Of a stretch of DNA of 64,000 bases, positions 55,042 to 64,000 are shown piece after piece. The stretch comes from Proteobacteria bacterium ST_bin11 (GTDB lineage Bacteria > Pseudomonadota > Gammaproteobacteria > Methylococcales > Methylomonadaceae). Each line of letters opens with the position of its first letter. Within the stretch, counting starts at the first letter, position 1. The notes beneath the pieces are model-generated. The model was not told where the DNA came from, ran no database searches, and was given only the letters and a program-made list of their open reading frames with translations. The stretch covers positions 190,132-254,131 of the forward strand of contig MSXO01000014.1 in the NCBI GenBank assembly GCA_002083615.1. The letters are read 5' to 3'. Position numbers and translations under genes: made by a program.

Positions 55042-55443
55042 TTATTTAATTTTGACCAGTTCCTTACCATTACTGGAGAAACTGCAGATACCAGCTGCGA
55101 AGTAAGTGCATTCTTCCGATTGCTCCAACTTGGCCCCGTTGGGCGTCAAATGAATTTTCACCGAGCAAGAACGAGCCTCGCCCTCAATGTGTTTTTTCAA
55201 AACTAACTCGTTTTCGCCAACACTTTTGGCCTCATCGGATACGGTTGCCGAACAGGCGTGCTTACCTACTTCATCAGGATTGGGTTCAAAATCCACATCC
55301 ACCGTGGCGTTTATCTCTTTACCGATAGTCGTAATCTTCAAATGCTGCACATGATTGCCATCGCGCAGCAAATAGTGATCTGTACCAGCTGCAGCATTAC
55401 CGGAAACCAGCATAGCAATGGCCAGAAACAAAGTTTTTCTCAT
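55042..55443 (-). CDS. Hypothetical exported protein, 133 aa
   Basis: Signal peptide MRKTLFLAIAMLVSGNAAAG. Beta-rich mature part with four cysteines (HACSAT, ARSCSVK, EECTYF, GICSFS), so probably two disulfides. Family not recognised. Confidence 0.75.
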   Translation of the reverse strand: MRKTLFLAIAMLVSGNAAAGTDHYLLRDGNHVQHLKITTIGKEINATVDVDFEPNPDEVGKHACSATVSDEAKSVGENELVLKKHIEGEARSCSVKIHLTPNGAKLEQSEECTYFAAGICSFSSNGKELVKIK

Positions 55444-55704
55444 GATGTTACCTCTTCTTATAGTTTAAGTGGTCCAAAAATGGGTAAGGCCAAGCTCACT
55501 TAGCATGGCATGCATACAGGCATTCTGCTTAAGCCGCAGGCTTCGTCGGGATTGTACCTTACTGATCCCTATTACCAAATACTCACCCCCCTAGCCGCAA
55601 AGCTCATAAGCACACCAACAAGCAGCAAGCTGTCGCCCAAACCATGAAAGCCCTAGCGATTTATGCCATAATCCGCCCTCATTTTCCCAGGCTGTTTTAA
55701 CCCC

Positions 55705-57774
55705 ATGTCTAACCGAAAAATCCTTGTTACCAGTGCTTTACCGTATGCCAATGGCCCGATCCATTTAGGCCACCTCGTCGAATACTTACAAACTGACATT
55801 TGGGTACGTTTTCAAAAACAGCGCGGTAACAACTGTTATTACGTATGCGCCGACGACACCCACGGCACGCCGATCATGCTGCGCGCCGACAAGGAAGGCA
55901 TTACCCCGGAACAGCTGATTGCCGACGTGGAAAAACAGCATCGGGCCGATTTTCAAGAATTCGGCGTCGCGTTCGATCAGTATCACAGCACTCACTCTCC
56001 GGAAAACAAAGAATACTCGGCACTGATCTACAAACGCCTGCGCGACGGCGGCCACATTAGCCAACGCAGCATCACCCAGGCCTACGACCCAGTCAAAAAC
56101 ATGTTTTTGCCGGACCGATTTATCAAGGGCGAATGCCCGAAATGCGGTGCGGCCGACCAATACGGCGACAGCTGCGAAGTCTGCGGCGCCACCTATTCGC
56201 CTACTGAATTAAAAAATGCGGTTTCAGCCATTTCCGGCGAACGGCCCATCGAAAAAGATTCCGAGCATTATTTCTTCGAATTGGGCCATTTTGCCGACAT
56301 GCTACGCGACTGGACCACCGCCGGCCACCTGCAGCCGGAAGTCAGTAACAAGATGGCCGAATGGCTGGATAATGGCCTCCAGCAATGGGATATTTCCCGC
56401 GACGCGCCGTACTTTGGTTTCGAAATCCCAGATGCGCCGGGTAAGTATTTTTACGTCTGGCTGGACGCACCGATAGGTTATATGGCCAGCTTCAAGCATT
56501 TCTGCGAGCGCCAAGGCCTGGATTTCGACAGCTTCTGGCAAAAAGACAGCGACGCGGAGCTTTACCATTTTATTGGCAAAGACATCATTTATTTCCATGC
56601 GCTGTTCTGGCCGGCCATGCTGCACGGCGCCGACTTCCGCACGCCCAGCGCGATCTTCGCCCACGGCTTTTTGACTGTGAATGGCGAGAAAATGTCTAAA
56701 TCGCGCGGCACCTTCATCAAGGCCCGCACTTACCTGGACCATCTGAATCCGGAATATTTGCGCTATTATTTCGCCGCCAAACTGAGTGCGGGCGTCGATG
56801 ACATTGATTTAAACTTCGACGACTTCAGCCAACGCGTCAACTCCGATTTGGTTGGCAAAGTGGTCAACATCGCCAGCCGCTGCTCCGGCTTCATCGCCAA
56901 ACGCTTCGACGGCATGCTTTCCGCTGAATGCTCCGAAGCCGCTTTATTCCAACAGTTTGTCGACGCCAACAGCGCCATCGCCGATTTATACGAAAATCGT
57001 GAGTTTGGCAAAGCGATGCGCGAAATCATGGCACTGGCCGACAAAGCCAACCAGTACATCGACGAGAAAAAGCCCTGGCTAATCGCCAAGGAAGAAGGCA
57101 AGGACGCCGAATTACATGCGGTCTGCAGCATGGGCGTGAATCTATTTCGGATGTTGGTGGCCTATCTGCGCCCGGTGATTCCGACTCTAGCAAGCAACGC
57201 CGAAAGCTTTTTGAACATCCCCGCGCAAGGCTGGCCGAGCAATGCTCACCCGCTGCTCAGCCATAAGATTAATGGCTTCACACCGTTGATGACCCGCGTA
57301 GAGCCGGACAAGATTGCCGCTATTGTAGAAGCCTCTAAGGAAAATCTGGAAAAAACGCCACCGGTCATAGCCAAGCCAGTCAAACAAGCTGCCGCTGCCG
57401 AAACTAATCCAGAGCAAGTGGCAAAAGCCATATCCGAACCCATCGCCGAAACGATAGAGATCGAAGATTTCGCCAAGATAGATTTACGCATCGGTCGTAT
57501 CGTCAAAGCCGAATCGGTGGAAGGCGCGGAAAAATTGCTGCAACTGACCGTAGATCTGGGCAGCGAAACCCGCAACATCTTCGCCGGGATAAAATCGGCA
57601 TACGCTCCAGAAGAACTTGAAGGCAAATTGATCGTGGTAGTGGCCAATCTAAAGCCACGCAAAATGCGCTTTGGCACCTCGGAAGGCATGGTGCTGGCTG
57701 CGGGACCTGGCGGCAAGGACATCTGGGTCTTGTCCCCCGACCAAGGCGCTCAGCCCGGCATGCGGGTCAAATAG
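55705..57774 (+). CDS. metG: Methionyl-tRNA synthetase
   Basis: 689 residues. HIGH-like NGPIHLGHL, zinc knuckle CPKCGAADQYGDSCEVC, KMSKSRGT, and a C-terminal EMAPII-like tRNA-binding domain (FAKIDLRIGRIVKAES). It is followed after 47 bp by an RnfB-like gene. Confidence 0.97.
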   Translation: MSNRKILVTSALPYANGPIHLGHLVEYLQTDIWVRFQKQRGNNCYYVCADDTHGTPIMLRADKEGITPEQLIADVEKQHRADFQEFGVAFDQYHSTHSPENKEYSALIYKRLRDGGHISQRSITQAYDPVKNMFLPDRFIKGECPKCGAADQYGDSCEVCGATYSPTELKNAVSAISGERPIEKDSEHYFFELGHFADMLRDWTTAGHLQPEVSNKMAEWLDNGLQQWDISRDAPYFGFEIPDAPGKYFYVWLDAPIGYMASFKHFCERQGLDFDSFWQKDSDAELYHFIGKDIIYFHALFWPAMLHGADFRTPSAIFAHGFLTVNGEKMSKSRGTFIKARTYLDHLNPEYLRYYFAAKLSAGVDDIDLNFDDFSQRVNSDLVGKVVNIASRCSGFIAKRFDGMLSAECSEAALFQQFVDANSAIADLYENREFGKAMREIMALADKANQYIDEKKPWLIAKEEGKDAELHAVCSMGVNLFRMLVAYLRPVIPTLASNAESFLNIPAQGWPSNAHPLLSHKINGFTPLMTRVEPDKIAAIVEASKENLEKTPPVIAKPVKQAAAAETNPEQVAKAISEPIAETIEIEDFAKIDLRIGRIVKAESVEGAEKLLQLTVDLGSETRNIFAGIKSAYAPEELEGKLIVVVANLKPRKMRFGTSEGMVLAAGPGGKDIWVLSPDQGAQPGMRVK

Positions 57775-57820
57775 CGCGACCGACACGTAGACTAGACAGG
57801 CAGGGCAAGTTGACACAAAC

Positions 57821-58396
57821 ATGACCACAAGTAACGATGCCCGACTGGCTGACCAGATTGATGGACTGCTTCCGCAAACCCAGTGTCGTAAATGCGGTTA
57901 CCAGGGCTGCAGACCTTACGCCGAAGCCATTGCCAGCGGCCTGGCTGACATCAACCAATGTCCGCCAGGCGGCGCCCTAGGTATTCAACAACTCGCCGCA
58001 CTATTGAATCGGCCAACCAAACCCTTGAATCCCGAATTCGGTAGCGAAGGCCCGCGCTTGCTAGCGGTGATCAATGAGGCCGAGTGTATCGGTTGCACCA
58101 AATGCCTGCCGCCATGCCCGACAGACGCCATCCTGGGTGCCTCGAAACATATGCATACCGTGATTGCCGAGCTTTGTACCGGCTGCGAACTATGCATCGC
58201 ACCTTGCCCAGTTAATTGCATCAGCATGATAGCCGCCACGCCGGCAAACTGGAGCCCAAGCGACGCCAATCGGGCGAGGCTGCGCTATGACGCCCGAAAC
58301 CGGCGCCTAGCCAAACTTGAAGTTGAAAAAGCCGAACGCTTGAACCGGCAAAAACAATTACTGGCCAAGCTAAACAAAGCAAAAGCCACCGACTAA
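57821..58396 (+). CDS. RnfB-like ferredoxin
   Basis: 191 residues. An N-terminal Cys cluster (TQCRKCGYQGCRPYAEAIA...QCPPGG) as in RnfB, then two 4Fe-4S motifs (CIGCTKCLPPCPTDAI and CTGCELCIAPCPVNCI) and a basic coiled tail. It lacks the RnfB membrane anchor and other rnf genes, so it is a stand-alone soluble relative, commonly seen beside metG/nth. Confidence 0.88.
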   Translation: MTTSNDARLADQIDGLLPQTQCRKCGYQGCRPYAEAIASGLADINQCPPGGALGIQQLAALLNRPTKPLNPEFGSEGPRLLAVINEAECIGCTKCLPPCPTDAILGASKHMHTVIAELCTGCELCIAPCPVNCISMIAATPANWSPSDANRARLRYDARNRRLAKLEVEKAERLNRQKQLLAKLNKAKATD

Positions 58397-58455
58397 TCCC
58401 TGTTTGGCAATGACTTTAATGCCGTTTCCTCTTATAATGACCAACTAAACGAAAA

Positions 58456-58532
58456 GCGCCCGTAGCTCAGCTGGATAGAGCGCAGCCCTCCGGAGGCTGA
58501 GGCCAGAGGTTCGAATCCTCTCGGGCGCGCCA
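58456..58532 (+). tRNA. tRNA-Arg (CCG)
   Basis: 77 nt cloverleaf: acceptor GCGCCCG/CGGGCGC, D-arm AGCTCAGCTGGATAGAGC, anticodon stem CAGCC/GGCTG with loop CTCCGGA (anticodon CCG at 58490-58492), T-arm AGAGG TTCGAAT CCTCT, encoded CCA at 58530-58532. Confidence 0.97.
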
Positions 58533-59251
58533 TTTTGACATCTTCCCCCAAACCGCGTTTTTGGCTCTGTGCCCTGTATGTGCCCTGACTGTGCCACGCA
58601 CTTAAAATCACTTTGTGTACATTAACGCAAAATGACCTTCGCCCTCCTGTGCCTAGACAGCACTAAAATTTTCAATTTCTTAATTTCCGTTGAGATGATA
58701 TACGAATATTGATAACTGACGTGCAGGGAGTATGCGCCCATAAAAATAGCCAGTTATATTTAAATCATGCTGGTATTACCTGTCGCAAAATTTATATTGC
58801 CAACGACTTTTGTTACAACAATGATGAAAAGATTTTTGGTGACTCAGATTGAGACCAATTTCTCAGCCACTATTGCTGAACAAGGTAGTTACTAAAAAAA
58901 TCAATATCTGTATGTCGGCTATAGGCGATTTTTTCTAAATTAGCGAATATACAGTTTCGGCCATTACCCGACTGTCGGGTTCATTATCCAATTTCAATAG
59001 TTCAGGTATATGGTGAGTCAACCGAATGTCAGGTATTCGGCAATCAAATCGACATTATGACCGCGTCACTACGGCCATCAAGAGACAGTCACCAAGTTTT
59101 AACGATAGACAGCTAACTTGCACATTGCTGCCAATGATTTTGGCTAGAGTTAAAATTTAACATAAAGTACTTTTTGACTAAACAATTGCGTCTTTTAGAA
59201 GGCTACAATGGTAAATGTTGTTTGTATCGATTGAAAATAAGGAGTTCCTCC
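58533..59251. other. Gene-poor region after tRNA-Arg
   Basis: About 720 bp, AT-richer than the left side. A triple GTGCCCTG/TGTGCCC/TGTGCCA repeat at about 58569-58596 follows the tRNA, where integration sites often lie. No integrase or second copy of the tRNA 3' end is visible in this window. Confidence 0.5.
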
Positions 59252-59836
59252 GTGATTAACGTTAAGAATTATTTGATGATTATCTTTACCGCCACATCCG
59301 GACTGGTTTTTGCCTCTGATGCCCAATTGTTATTAGTCCGGGATGCGAACCCCAACAAAACATGCGATGTTCCTGTTTTTAATGGTAAGCTTTATTCAGT
59401 GCCAAATAATCAATCCCTGGACGACGTTAGTAGTGTTGTGGGTCTGAATATGTTAACCAGGACGCAGGAATTGCCTTTCGAAGATAATGCTTCTGGGCGA
59501 TCATCTATTCCAACAGGGACATATTCAGCTAACATTAGGGAAGATCAAACCAAGAGCTGGATGCAAGGAAAACCCGATCGAGCTTGGCGGCTTGAATTAA
59601 TAAATACCAACCCTCGATCTGCAATCCAGTTCCATTATGGCAAAGACAAGTCTTGGTCAAAAGGATGTGTTATTTTGACAGGCAATACCGATAACGTAGG
59701 CTTGATTTGTAGGGCAGGTGATCCGGACACTCCAGATGGTGCTGTTACCGCAGTTCGTAACTACGTAAATGGCAAAGTCAATAGTTCATCTGATTCAATT
59801 CGAATTCGAATTGTCGAGTGGTCAGTTTCGGAATAA
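59252..59836 (+). CDS. Secreted DUF5675-like protein
   Basis: 194 residues from GTG 59252 (AAGGAG at 59238). Signal peptide ending FVFA-SDAQ-type. The motif SIPTGTYSANI ... IQFHYGKDKSWSKGCVILTG resembles the DUF5675/transpeptidase-like His-Gly-Cys arrangement. It may act on cell wall. Substrate unknown. Confidence 0.65.
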   Translation: MINVKNYLMIIFTATSGLVFASDAQLLLVRDANPNKTCDVPVFNGKLYSVPNNQSLDDVSSVVGLNMLTRTQELPFEDNASGRSSIPTGTYSANIREDQTKSWMQGKPDRAWRLELINTNPRSAIQFHYGKDKSWSKGCVILTGNTDNVGLICRAGDPDTPDGAVTAVRNYVNGKVNSSSDSIRIRIVEWSVSE

Positions 59837-60280
59837 TTTTTCTTGATTTGCGAGATGACAAATTCGGTATTAATCTAACAAATCCCCGCTTTTAATTGCG
59901 TTGACTAGGCCTTGCTTCGATCATCTAACTAAGATGCACCGGAAGGAGCAAAAGGGTAATCTCTCGCAGCAATTTCTAGCTTAGTCCGGATGATATACTG
60001 AAGCGAAAACCCTCAACGTTCAAAATTTATTGTGGCTACATAAGTTTCGTGGTAGAAACTTTAGTAAAAAGCTAGTAACTTATTGGGCATCAGTTAGGAG
60101 GGTTTAGCAGTGAAACAGCCCATAAGAATCTTCAGCAGCGGGCCGAAAAAACAAATCGTAACCAGACTCGTTAAGAGCTTTTTGACTTCCATAATACAAC
60201 TTTGCCATAGAAACACGCTGGCTATAGGTCATTTTATATTGGGGTGAGGAAATACCGAACGTGACTCTCGATAATTGCAC
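59837..60280. other. Intergenic region, 444 bp
   Basis: No convincing coding sequence. A minus-strand 88-residue frame at 60104-60370 overlaps the next gene and has no ribosome site. Confidence 0.5.
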
Positions 60281-61651
60281 ATGGCTGCCACGTTTGGTGG
60301 TTTTGTGACCCGCATTCTGCTCGTACTGTTTCTTTCGTCGCTGGCCCAGATTAAATTGGCCGAAGCCCAATTATCCATTACTCAGCTCGTTGGGTCGAAA
60401 TCTACATGGAAGCGGCCGATCGATACCGCTCCCGAATTTATTAAACTGCTAGCTGAGACGAGATTAAACCTGGGTGACGGGATCAACGCGGCGTCCTTCG
60501 ATCCGAACGACCTATCCGACAAGGAATATCTTCACTTTTACCTACTATCACGTGCCGCCCGGATGGGTTGGTTTCGCCCATTGGTGCCCGACTTAGGCGA
60601 GGGTGAACCTTACGGAGCAACCCCCAGAGACTGTTCCGAAAGGGAACTGTCCTTACAAAGTCACTCCGTAGCAGTTTTTAACCAGCCAGTTTGGTGTCAG
60701 CACTATCAATGGAAGGCTGCAAAATGGATCTTCGATACTCTCAACAATCCACCGGTCGATAACTCCGATGGCATCATTGCAAAGCTGTTCTTTCTCGCGG
60801 AGACGGCTGGGGGCGACCTGAGCGCTTTAGAGGTACAGAATGCTGTTACTGGCCAATATCCCCAACTGAAGCCCGCGGCATTTCCATTCTTGGATGTTGC
60901 GCCGTATCGGTCCCAAATCGATACCGAGAAGCCCCAATCAACATACGAAGCCTGGAATTCTTGGGCGAATACGCCGGAAGATAAATTGCGATCGGCCGAC
61001 ATGCTTTTTTTTTATAAACAAGACCTACTAGGCGCGACGGGGTACTTTAATGCGTACGGCCCCTTTGTCGACCTTAGAGATAACAAAACTTATTCGAACA
61101 TATATATCAGCAAGAAAAGTCAGTATTTTCTTGGCAACGAATTGCAGTTAAAGGGATCTTTCGGACTTGATTATGAAGCCCCTAAAATGCCGCCCCTACC
61201 CCCGGATGACTCCCCTACGTTGCCCCGACCCAGTTACTATACCGAGTACCCCTTCGCAGGACCGTTCATTGCAGTCAACTCGCTTACCCTCGACAGCTTG
61301 CTTTCCGGGGACAAGTATGGCCTTCTGACATACTCTGATTTCTTTCAACCTCCCGTAATTGCAGTCAAGCAGACGGGTGGCGGTGGTGGAATGGTCATTG
61401 TGGCACGATCGCTCACGATTGGCGAAACGATCCTGGACCGTCCCGAGCGCATCTGGTCGACGATCGGTGAGAAAGTATATCCGACAACTGGCAAGTGTAC
61501 GCTGAACGACCAGATGCTGGGGTTTGCGCTGAAACAGATCGCCCCCAATGCGCCCGCCGCTAGTACCTGCCCTGTATGGTACCCTACAAAAGGATTCTTG
61601 TTTTCAGAATGCGCTCGCTGTATGGAAGCTGGTGTTACGGTCCGAGATTGA
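60281..61651 (+). CDS. Secreted protein of unknown family, 456 aa
   Basis: Start ATG 60281 (TTG 60275 gives a 2-residue extension). Signal peptide GGFVTRILLVLFLSSLAQIKLAEA. Mature part has several Trp/Pro-rich blocks (KMPPLPPDDSPTLPRPSYYT) and a glycine run (QTGGGGGMVIVARSLTIGETI). Cysteines pair plausibly. No family recognised. The last 100 nt are overlapped by a second open frame. Confidence 0.65.
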   Translation: MAATFGGFVTRILLVLFLSSLAQIKLAEAQLSITQLVGSKSTWKRPIDTAPEFIKLLAETRLNLGDGINAASFDPNDLSDKEYLHFYLLSRAARMGWFRPLVPDLGEGEPYGATPRDCSERELSLQSHSVAVFNQPVWCQHYQWKAAKWIFDTLNNPPVDNSDGIIAKLFFLAETAGGDLSALEVQNAVTGQYPQLKPAAFPFLDVAPYRSQIDTEKPQSTYEAWNSWANTPEDKLRSADMLFFYKQDLLGATGYFNAYGPFVDLRDNKTYSNIYISKKSQYFLGNELQLKGSFGLDYEAPKMPPLPPDDSPTLPRPSYYTEYPFAGPFIAVNSLTLDSLLSGDKYGLLTYSDFFQPPVIAVKQTGGGGGMVIVARSLTIGETILDRPERIWSTIGEKVYPTTGKCTLNDQMLGFALKQIAPNAPAASTCPVWYPTKGFLFSECARCMEAGVTVRD

Positions 61652-61670
61652 TGCCCGGCCGAACGCAATT

Positions 61671-63083
61671 ATGCACCGATACATTGACATTCGGGTGAAC
61701 GATACCCGATTAAGCCCGTTCATAATTTCAAATTTCGAAGAAGCCGTTCCGTTCTTCGGCCAAAATGCTCTGCAGCGTTGGAATGTTGCGATAGCAAAGC
61801 GGCTCCTTACCCAGGTCAATCTGGCTGATCTGTCGGGGCGGCGGGACGAGCTTGGGATGCTTCTTCGTGACGCCGAGGCATTGAGAGGACGTTTCTTCAT
61901 TCCCCCGTCCAATGAAGCTGCAAATGACTTGCTTCCAATCTACAACCAACTGCGCGCCACAATGGCGGCCATGAAGGGAAAACACTTACTACTGAGGGGA
62001 AACTCGTTCCCAGAAACACCTGAATTGTCCAACAGTCTTCTCCTTGCGTCTGCCTCATCTAACGACACATGGGTTATTCCGACAAGTATTCGACTGGCGG
62101 CTACATTTCCGGGTAAGAGCCCTAAGTTCGGGAGGCTGTGGGCAGATGTTGCGAACCCGGCAACCGGCTATGTCAGATTGCAGTTTCTCGCGGAGATGTA
62201 CGCCCCATCATCCTTACTTAATGCTGCTTCGCGGCTAGCTGATATTAAAAATTGGAAATTTGGCGGCATAGCGCATGACATACGTTACTTAGGGATTAGC
62301 CAGGCCGGCACTGCCAACTGGATCGTGGAAGATCAGGTACGCGTCAGTGACAACACATTTCTCTTTACGATAAGAACCCAGCAGAGTTTCCTGCCTGTCC
62401 TTCTCGCCCAATTGGCGAAGCCCCCTGGGCTACCATTAAGCATTAATTGGACCAGTGCTACTGATTCTGACGTCAGCAGCGCCACTAGCGGCCCGATAAC
62501 CGGAGCTATTGGCCTATCCTCGATCCCGTGGAAGCTATCCAATATTTCGCAAACCACCGTCACGAATGAGACGAGCTTTCCAGCAAGAGTAGTGGCCCTC
62601 AGCACCGTCACCTCCTCCATTCCGGTCATGCCAGTCTTGGATTTGGATCCAAATGCGTCCACAACGCTTCCAGAATACGTACAGTTATCGCTTGGTGGCG
62701 GAACGCTCGTCGGAGCTGAGTCCCTCCTCGATCCTGCCGGCGCTGTCGATGTGAAACGCAAGTTGGATTATGTTGCCAGCGACTCCTCAATCGTTCCGGT
62801 GCAGGTTGAAAATCTCCTAACAGAGGTAGCAGGGCAGTCAATTCGCGATACTCAAGTTCGTATTGAGTTTGCCGACATGGACGGCAATCACCTCTATGGG
62901 CCAATCACTGTGAGCCTTGCCGCATTTGGATTGCCCGAATCACGAACCGAACTCAAACTGCTACTTCCGGTGGGTTTCAAGATGACCTATTCGACGGTGT
63001 TCGTGCTGCAGAGCGGTACACAAATCCAAGGGCCTAATGGTAGCGAGGATGGCCTTAAGCTTTCTATCGACAAAACTTTTTAA
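61671..63083 (+). CDS. Unknown protein, 470 aa, possibly a frameshifted continuation
   Basis: Start ATG 61671 is uncertain: the same frame stays open up to 61548, inside the preceding gene, and reads protein-like there (LAVWKLVLRSEIDARPN), while no signal peptide is present. A frameshift joining it to 60281-61651 is possible. Beta-rich; C-terminal TELKLLLPVGFKMTYSTVF VLQSG suggests a repeated beta-sandwich. No family recognised. Confidence 0.6.
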   Translation: MHRYIDIRVNDTRLSPFIISNFEEAVPFFGQNALQRWNVAIAKRLLTQVNLADLSGRRDELGMLLRDAEALRGRFFIPPSNEAANDLLPIYNQLRATMAAMKGKHLLLRGNSFPETPELSNSLLLASASSNDTWVIPTSIRLAATFPGKSPKFGRLWADVANPATGYVRLQFLAEMYAPSSLLNAASRLADIKNWKFGGIAHDIRYLGISQAGTANWIVEDQVRVSDNTFLFTIRTQQSFLPVLLAQLAKPPGLPLSINWTSATDSDVSSATSGPITGAIGLSSIPWKLSNISQTTVTNETSFPARVVALSTVTSSIPVMPVLDLDPNASTTLPEYVQLSLGGGTLVGAESLLDPAGAVDVKRKLDYVASDSSIVPVQVENLLTEVAGQSIRDTQVRIEFADMDGNHLYGPITVSLAAFGLPESRTELKLLLPVGFKMTYSTVFVLQSGTQIQGPNGSEDGLKLSIDKTF

Positions 63084-63098
63084 GAGGAGTGACATCTC

Positions 63099-64000
63099 AT
63101 GAAAATCCTTCATTTAATTCTTACAGGCGCGGTGCTTCTCCAATCGAGTGAAATTCTTGCCCAAGCAAGTTTAGCCGCTGAGAACAGCGTTGACGCCGTA
63201 ACTGTTGATGTAAATACTCCTGATGGATCTGTTGAGCAACAAACTTTCACACTGGTTAGGGATTCACATAACAGCGACCAGTGGTACTACTTCCCAAATC
63301 AACCGAGGCTGTCCGAACAGGTGATCAATGGGAAGCGGACGCCGGAACTGACTTTCATTCGTTACACATCGTCGACAAACGACGGTCAATTGAATTCGGC
63401 CGGATTGCTTACGTTCGCAATTACACTCGGTGCTGCTCCAGATGCGCTGGATGCGATGAAAAAACGACTCGCGGACCATCTCCAAAAAGTCGGTAAGGCA
63501 CTGGGTGCAGCGCGACTTTCTCCTATTCCGCTAAATTCCGCTTCTGCGAGCGTCTATTCTCCCAGTACTGGCAACCTGCTTGCTGATGGCGGAGCTAACT
63601 CAGTCGTGGTACCGGACACGGCTGGGCCCACTAACGCCAGCAGCAAAGTCGTCTTTGCCCTTATGCTCACGGATGTCGGCTCCGATATTTACGATAAGCT
63701 GCTGAACGGCACTGGAGGGATTCCGATTTGGGTGCGCTACAAGTTCAATGGGCTCACGCCGCCAGCTGGCTTCAAAGTAACTGCCAACTGGGATCGGGCG
63801 TACGAGCACTACAGCAAGGATGAAAAATTCCGTGCTCGCGCATCTTACTATGGACTATTCTCGGCGAATTATGCGAGTGATCGTCAATACATTCGTGATG
63901 AACTATTGAAATCGGGGGATATTGTCGTTGATGCGATTACGGGGGGCGATTTCAAGCAAGAAACACTTGACACTTATCTCGGAAAATTTCAAGCTAGTTG
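63099..64000 (+). CDS. Secreted protein of unknown family (3' end beyond window)
   Basis: Starts at ATG 63099, with a strong AAGAGGAG site, 15 bp after the previous stop. Signal peptide MKILHLILTGAVLLQSSEIL ending near AQA. At least 300 residues visible. QWYYFPNQPRLSE, LTFIRYTSS and LLTFAITLG mark a beta-rich module; no family recognised. Same unit as the two upstream genes. Confidence 0.8.
   Translation, partial: MKILHLILTGAVLLQSSEILAQASLAAENSVDAVTVDVNTPDGSVEQQTFTLVRDSHNSDQWYYFPNQPRLSEQVINGKRTPELTFIRYTSSTNDGQLNSAGLLTFAITLGAAPDALDAMKKRLADHLQKVGKALGAARLSPIPLNSASASVYSPSTGNLLADGGANSVVVPDTAGPTNASSKVVFALMLTDVGSDIYDKLLNGTGGIPIWVRYKFNGLTPPAGFKVTANWDRAYEHYSKDEKFRARASYYGLFSANYASDRQYIRDELLKSGDIVVDAITGGDFKQETLDTYLGKFQAS

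Noticed and set aside
60104..60370. 88-residue minus-strand frame
   Set aside because: It overlaps the signal peptide region of the secreted protein gene and lacks a ribosome site.

Overview
The window looks like a chromosome segment of a gammaproteobacterial methylotroph, most like a Methylomonas-type methanotroph. The evidence is a formaldehyde-activating-enzyme (Fae) paralogue, a periplasmic methanethiol oxidase (MtoX/SBP56) with a Sco/MauG partner, a nif-type flavodoxin cluster, glutamine synthetase III, a type IV pilus assembly cluster (pilB-pilC-pilD-coaE-zapD-yacG) and ordinary gammaproteobacterial housekeeping genes. No 16S rRNA gene is present, so the genus is an inference.

Layout. 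0-10 kb: the 5' part of phoB, a Sco-MauG fusion, an AT-rich two-gene cassette between inverted copies of a 252-bp structured repeat, a response regulator gene broken by a one-base frameshift, mtoX, a DUF4242 gene, a lipoprotein, an orphan antitoxin and a TetR regulator. A 12-base operator-like sequence is shared by the tetR and DUF4242 promoters. 10-17.3 kb: dcd, a large GH15-family protein, glucokinase and a PAS-GGDEF-EAL protein. 17.4-19 kb: a small exported protein and an AT-rich patch of unknown genes. 19.3-22 kb: flavodoxin, LRV iron-sulfur protein, a SUFU-like protein and an ankyrin protein behind a sigma-54 promoter. 22-29.5 kb: Fae-like protein, glnN, hisC and the petABC cytochrome bc1 operon. 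30-35 kb: psiF, lexA with a short membrane-peptide gene, a NIF3-like protein, pilU, a thiolase-type PP-loop protein and tusA. 35.1-36.9 kb: a second AT-rich cassette (including a nucleotidyltransferase) between inverted copies of the same 252-bp repeat. 37-52.6 kb: argJ, mutT-thiE fusion, yacG, zapD, coaE, pilD, pilC, pilB, thiC with a TPP riboswitch, ispB, rplU-rpmA-obgE-proB and mrp. 52.8-58.5 kb: an L,D-transpeptidase, small exported proteins, metG, an RnfB-like ferredoxin and tRNA-Arg(CCG). 58.5-64 kb: a different-looking region after the tRNA with secreted proteins of unknown family, running off the right edge.

The strongest candidate for something undescribed is the 252-bp element. Four copies keep the same fold through compensatory base changes in several stems. 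They form two convergent pairs, each enclosing about 1.5-1.7 kb of AT-rich cargo with a REP-type palindrome next to one inner end. Other leads are an SOS-linked 49-residue membrane peptide after lexA, an unusual palindromic lexA operator, and the unknown secreted operon after the tRNA.
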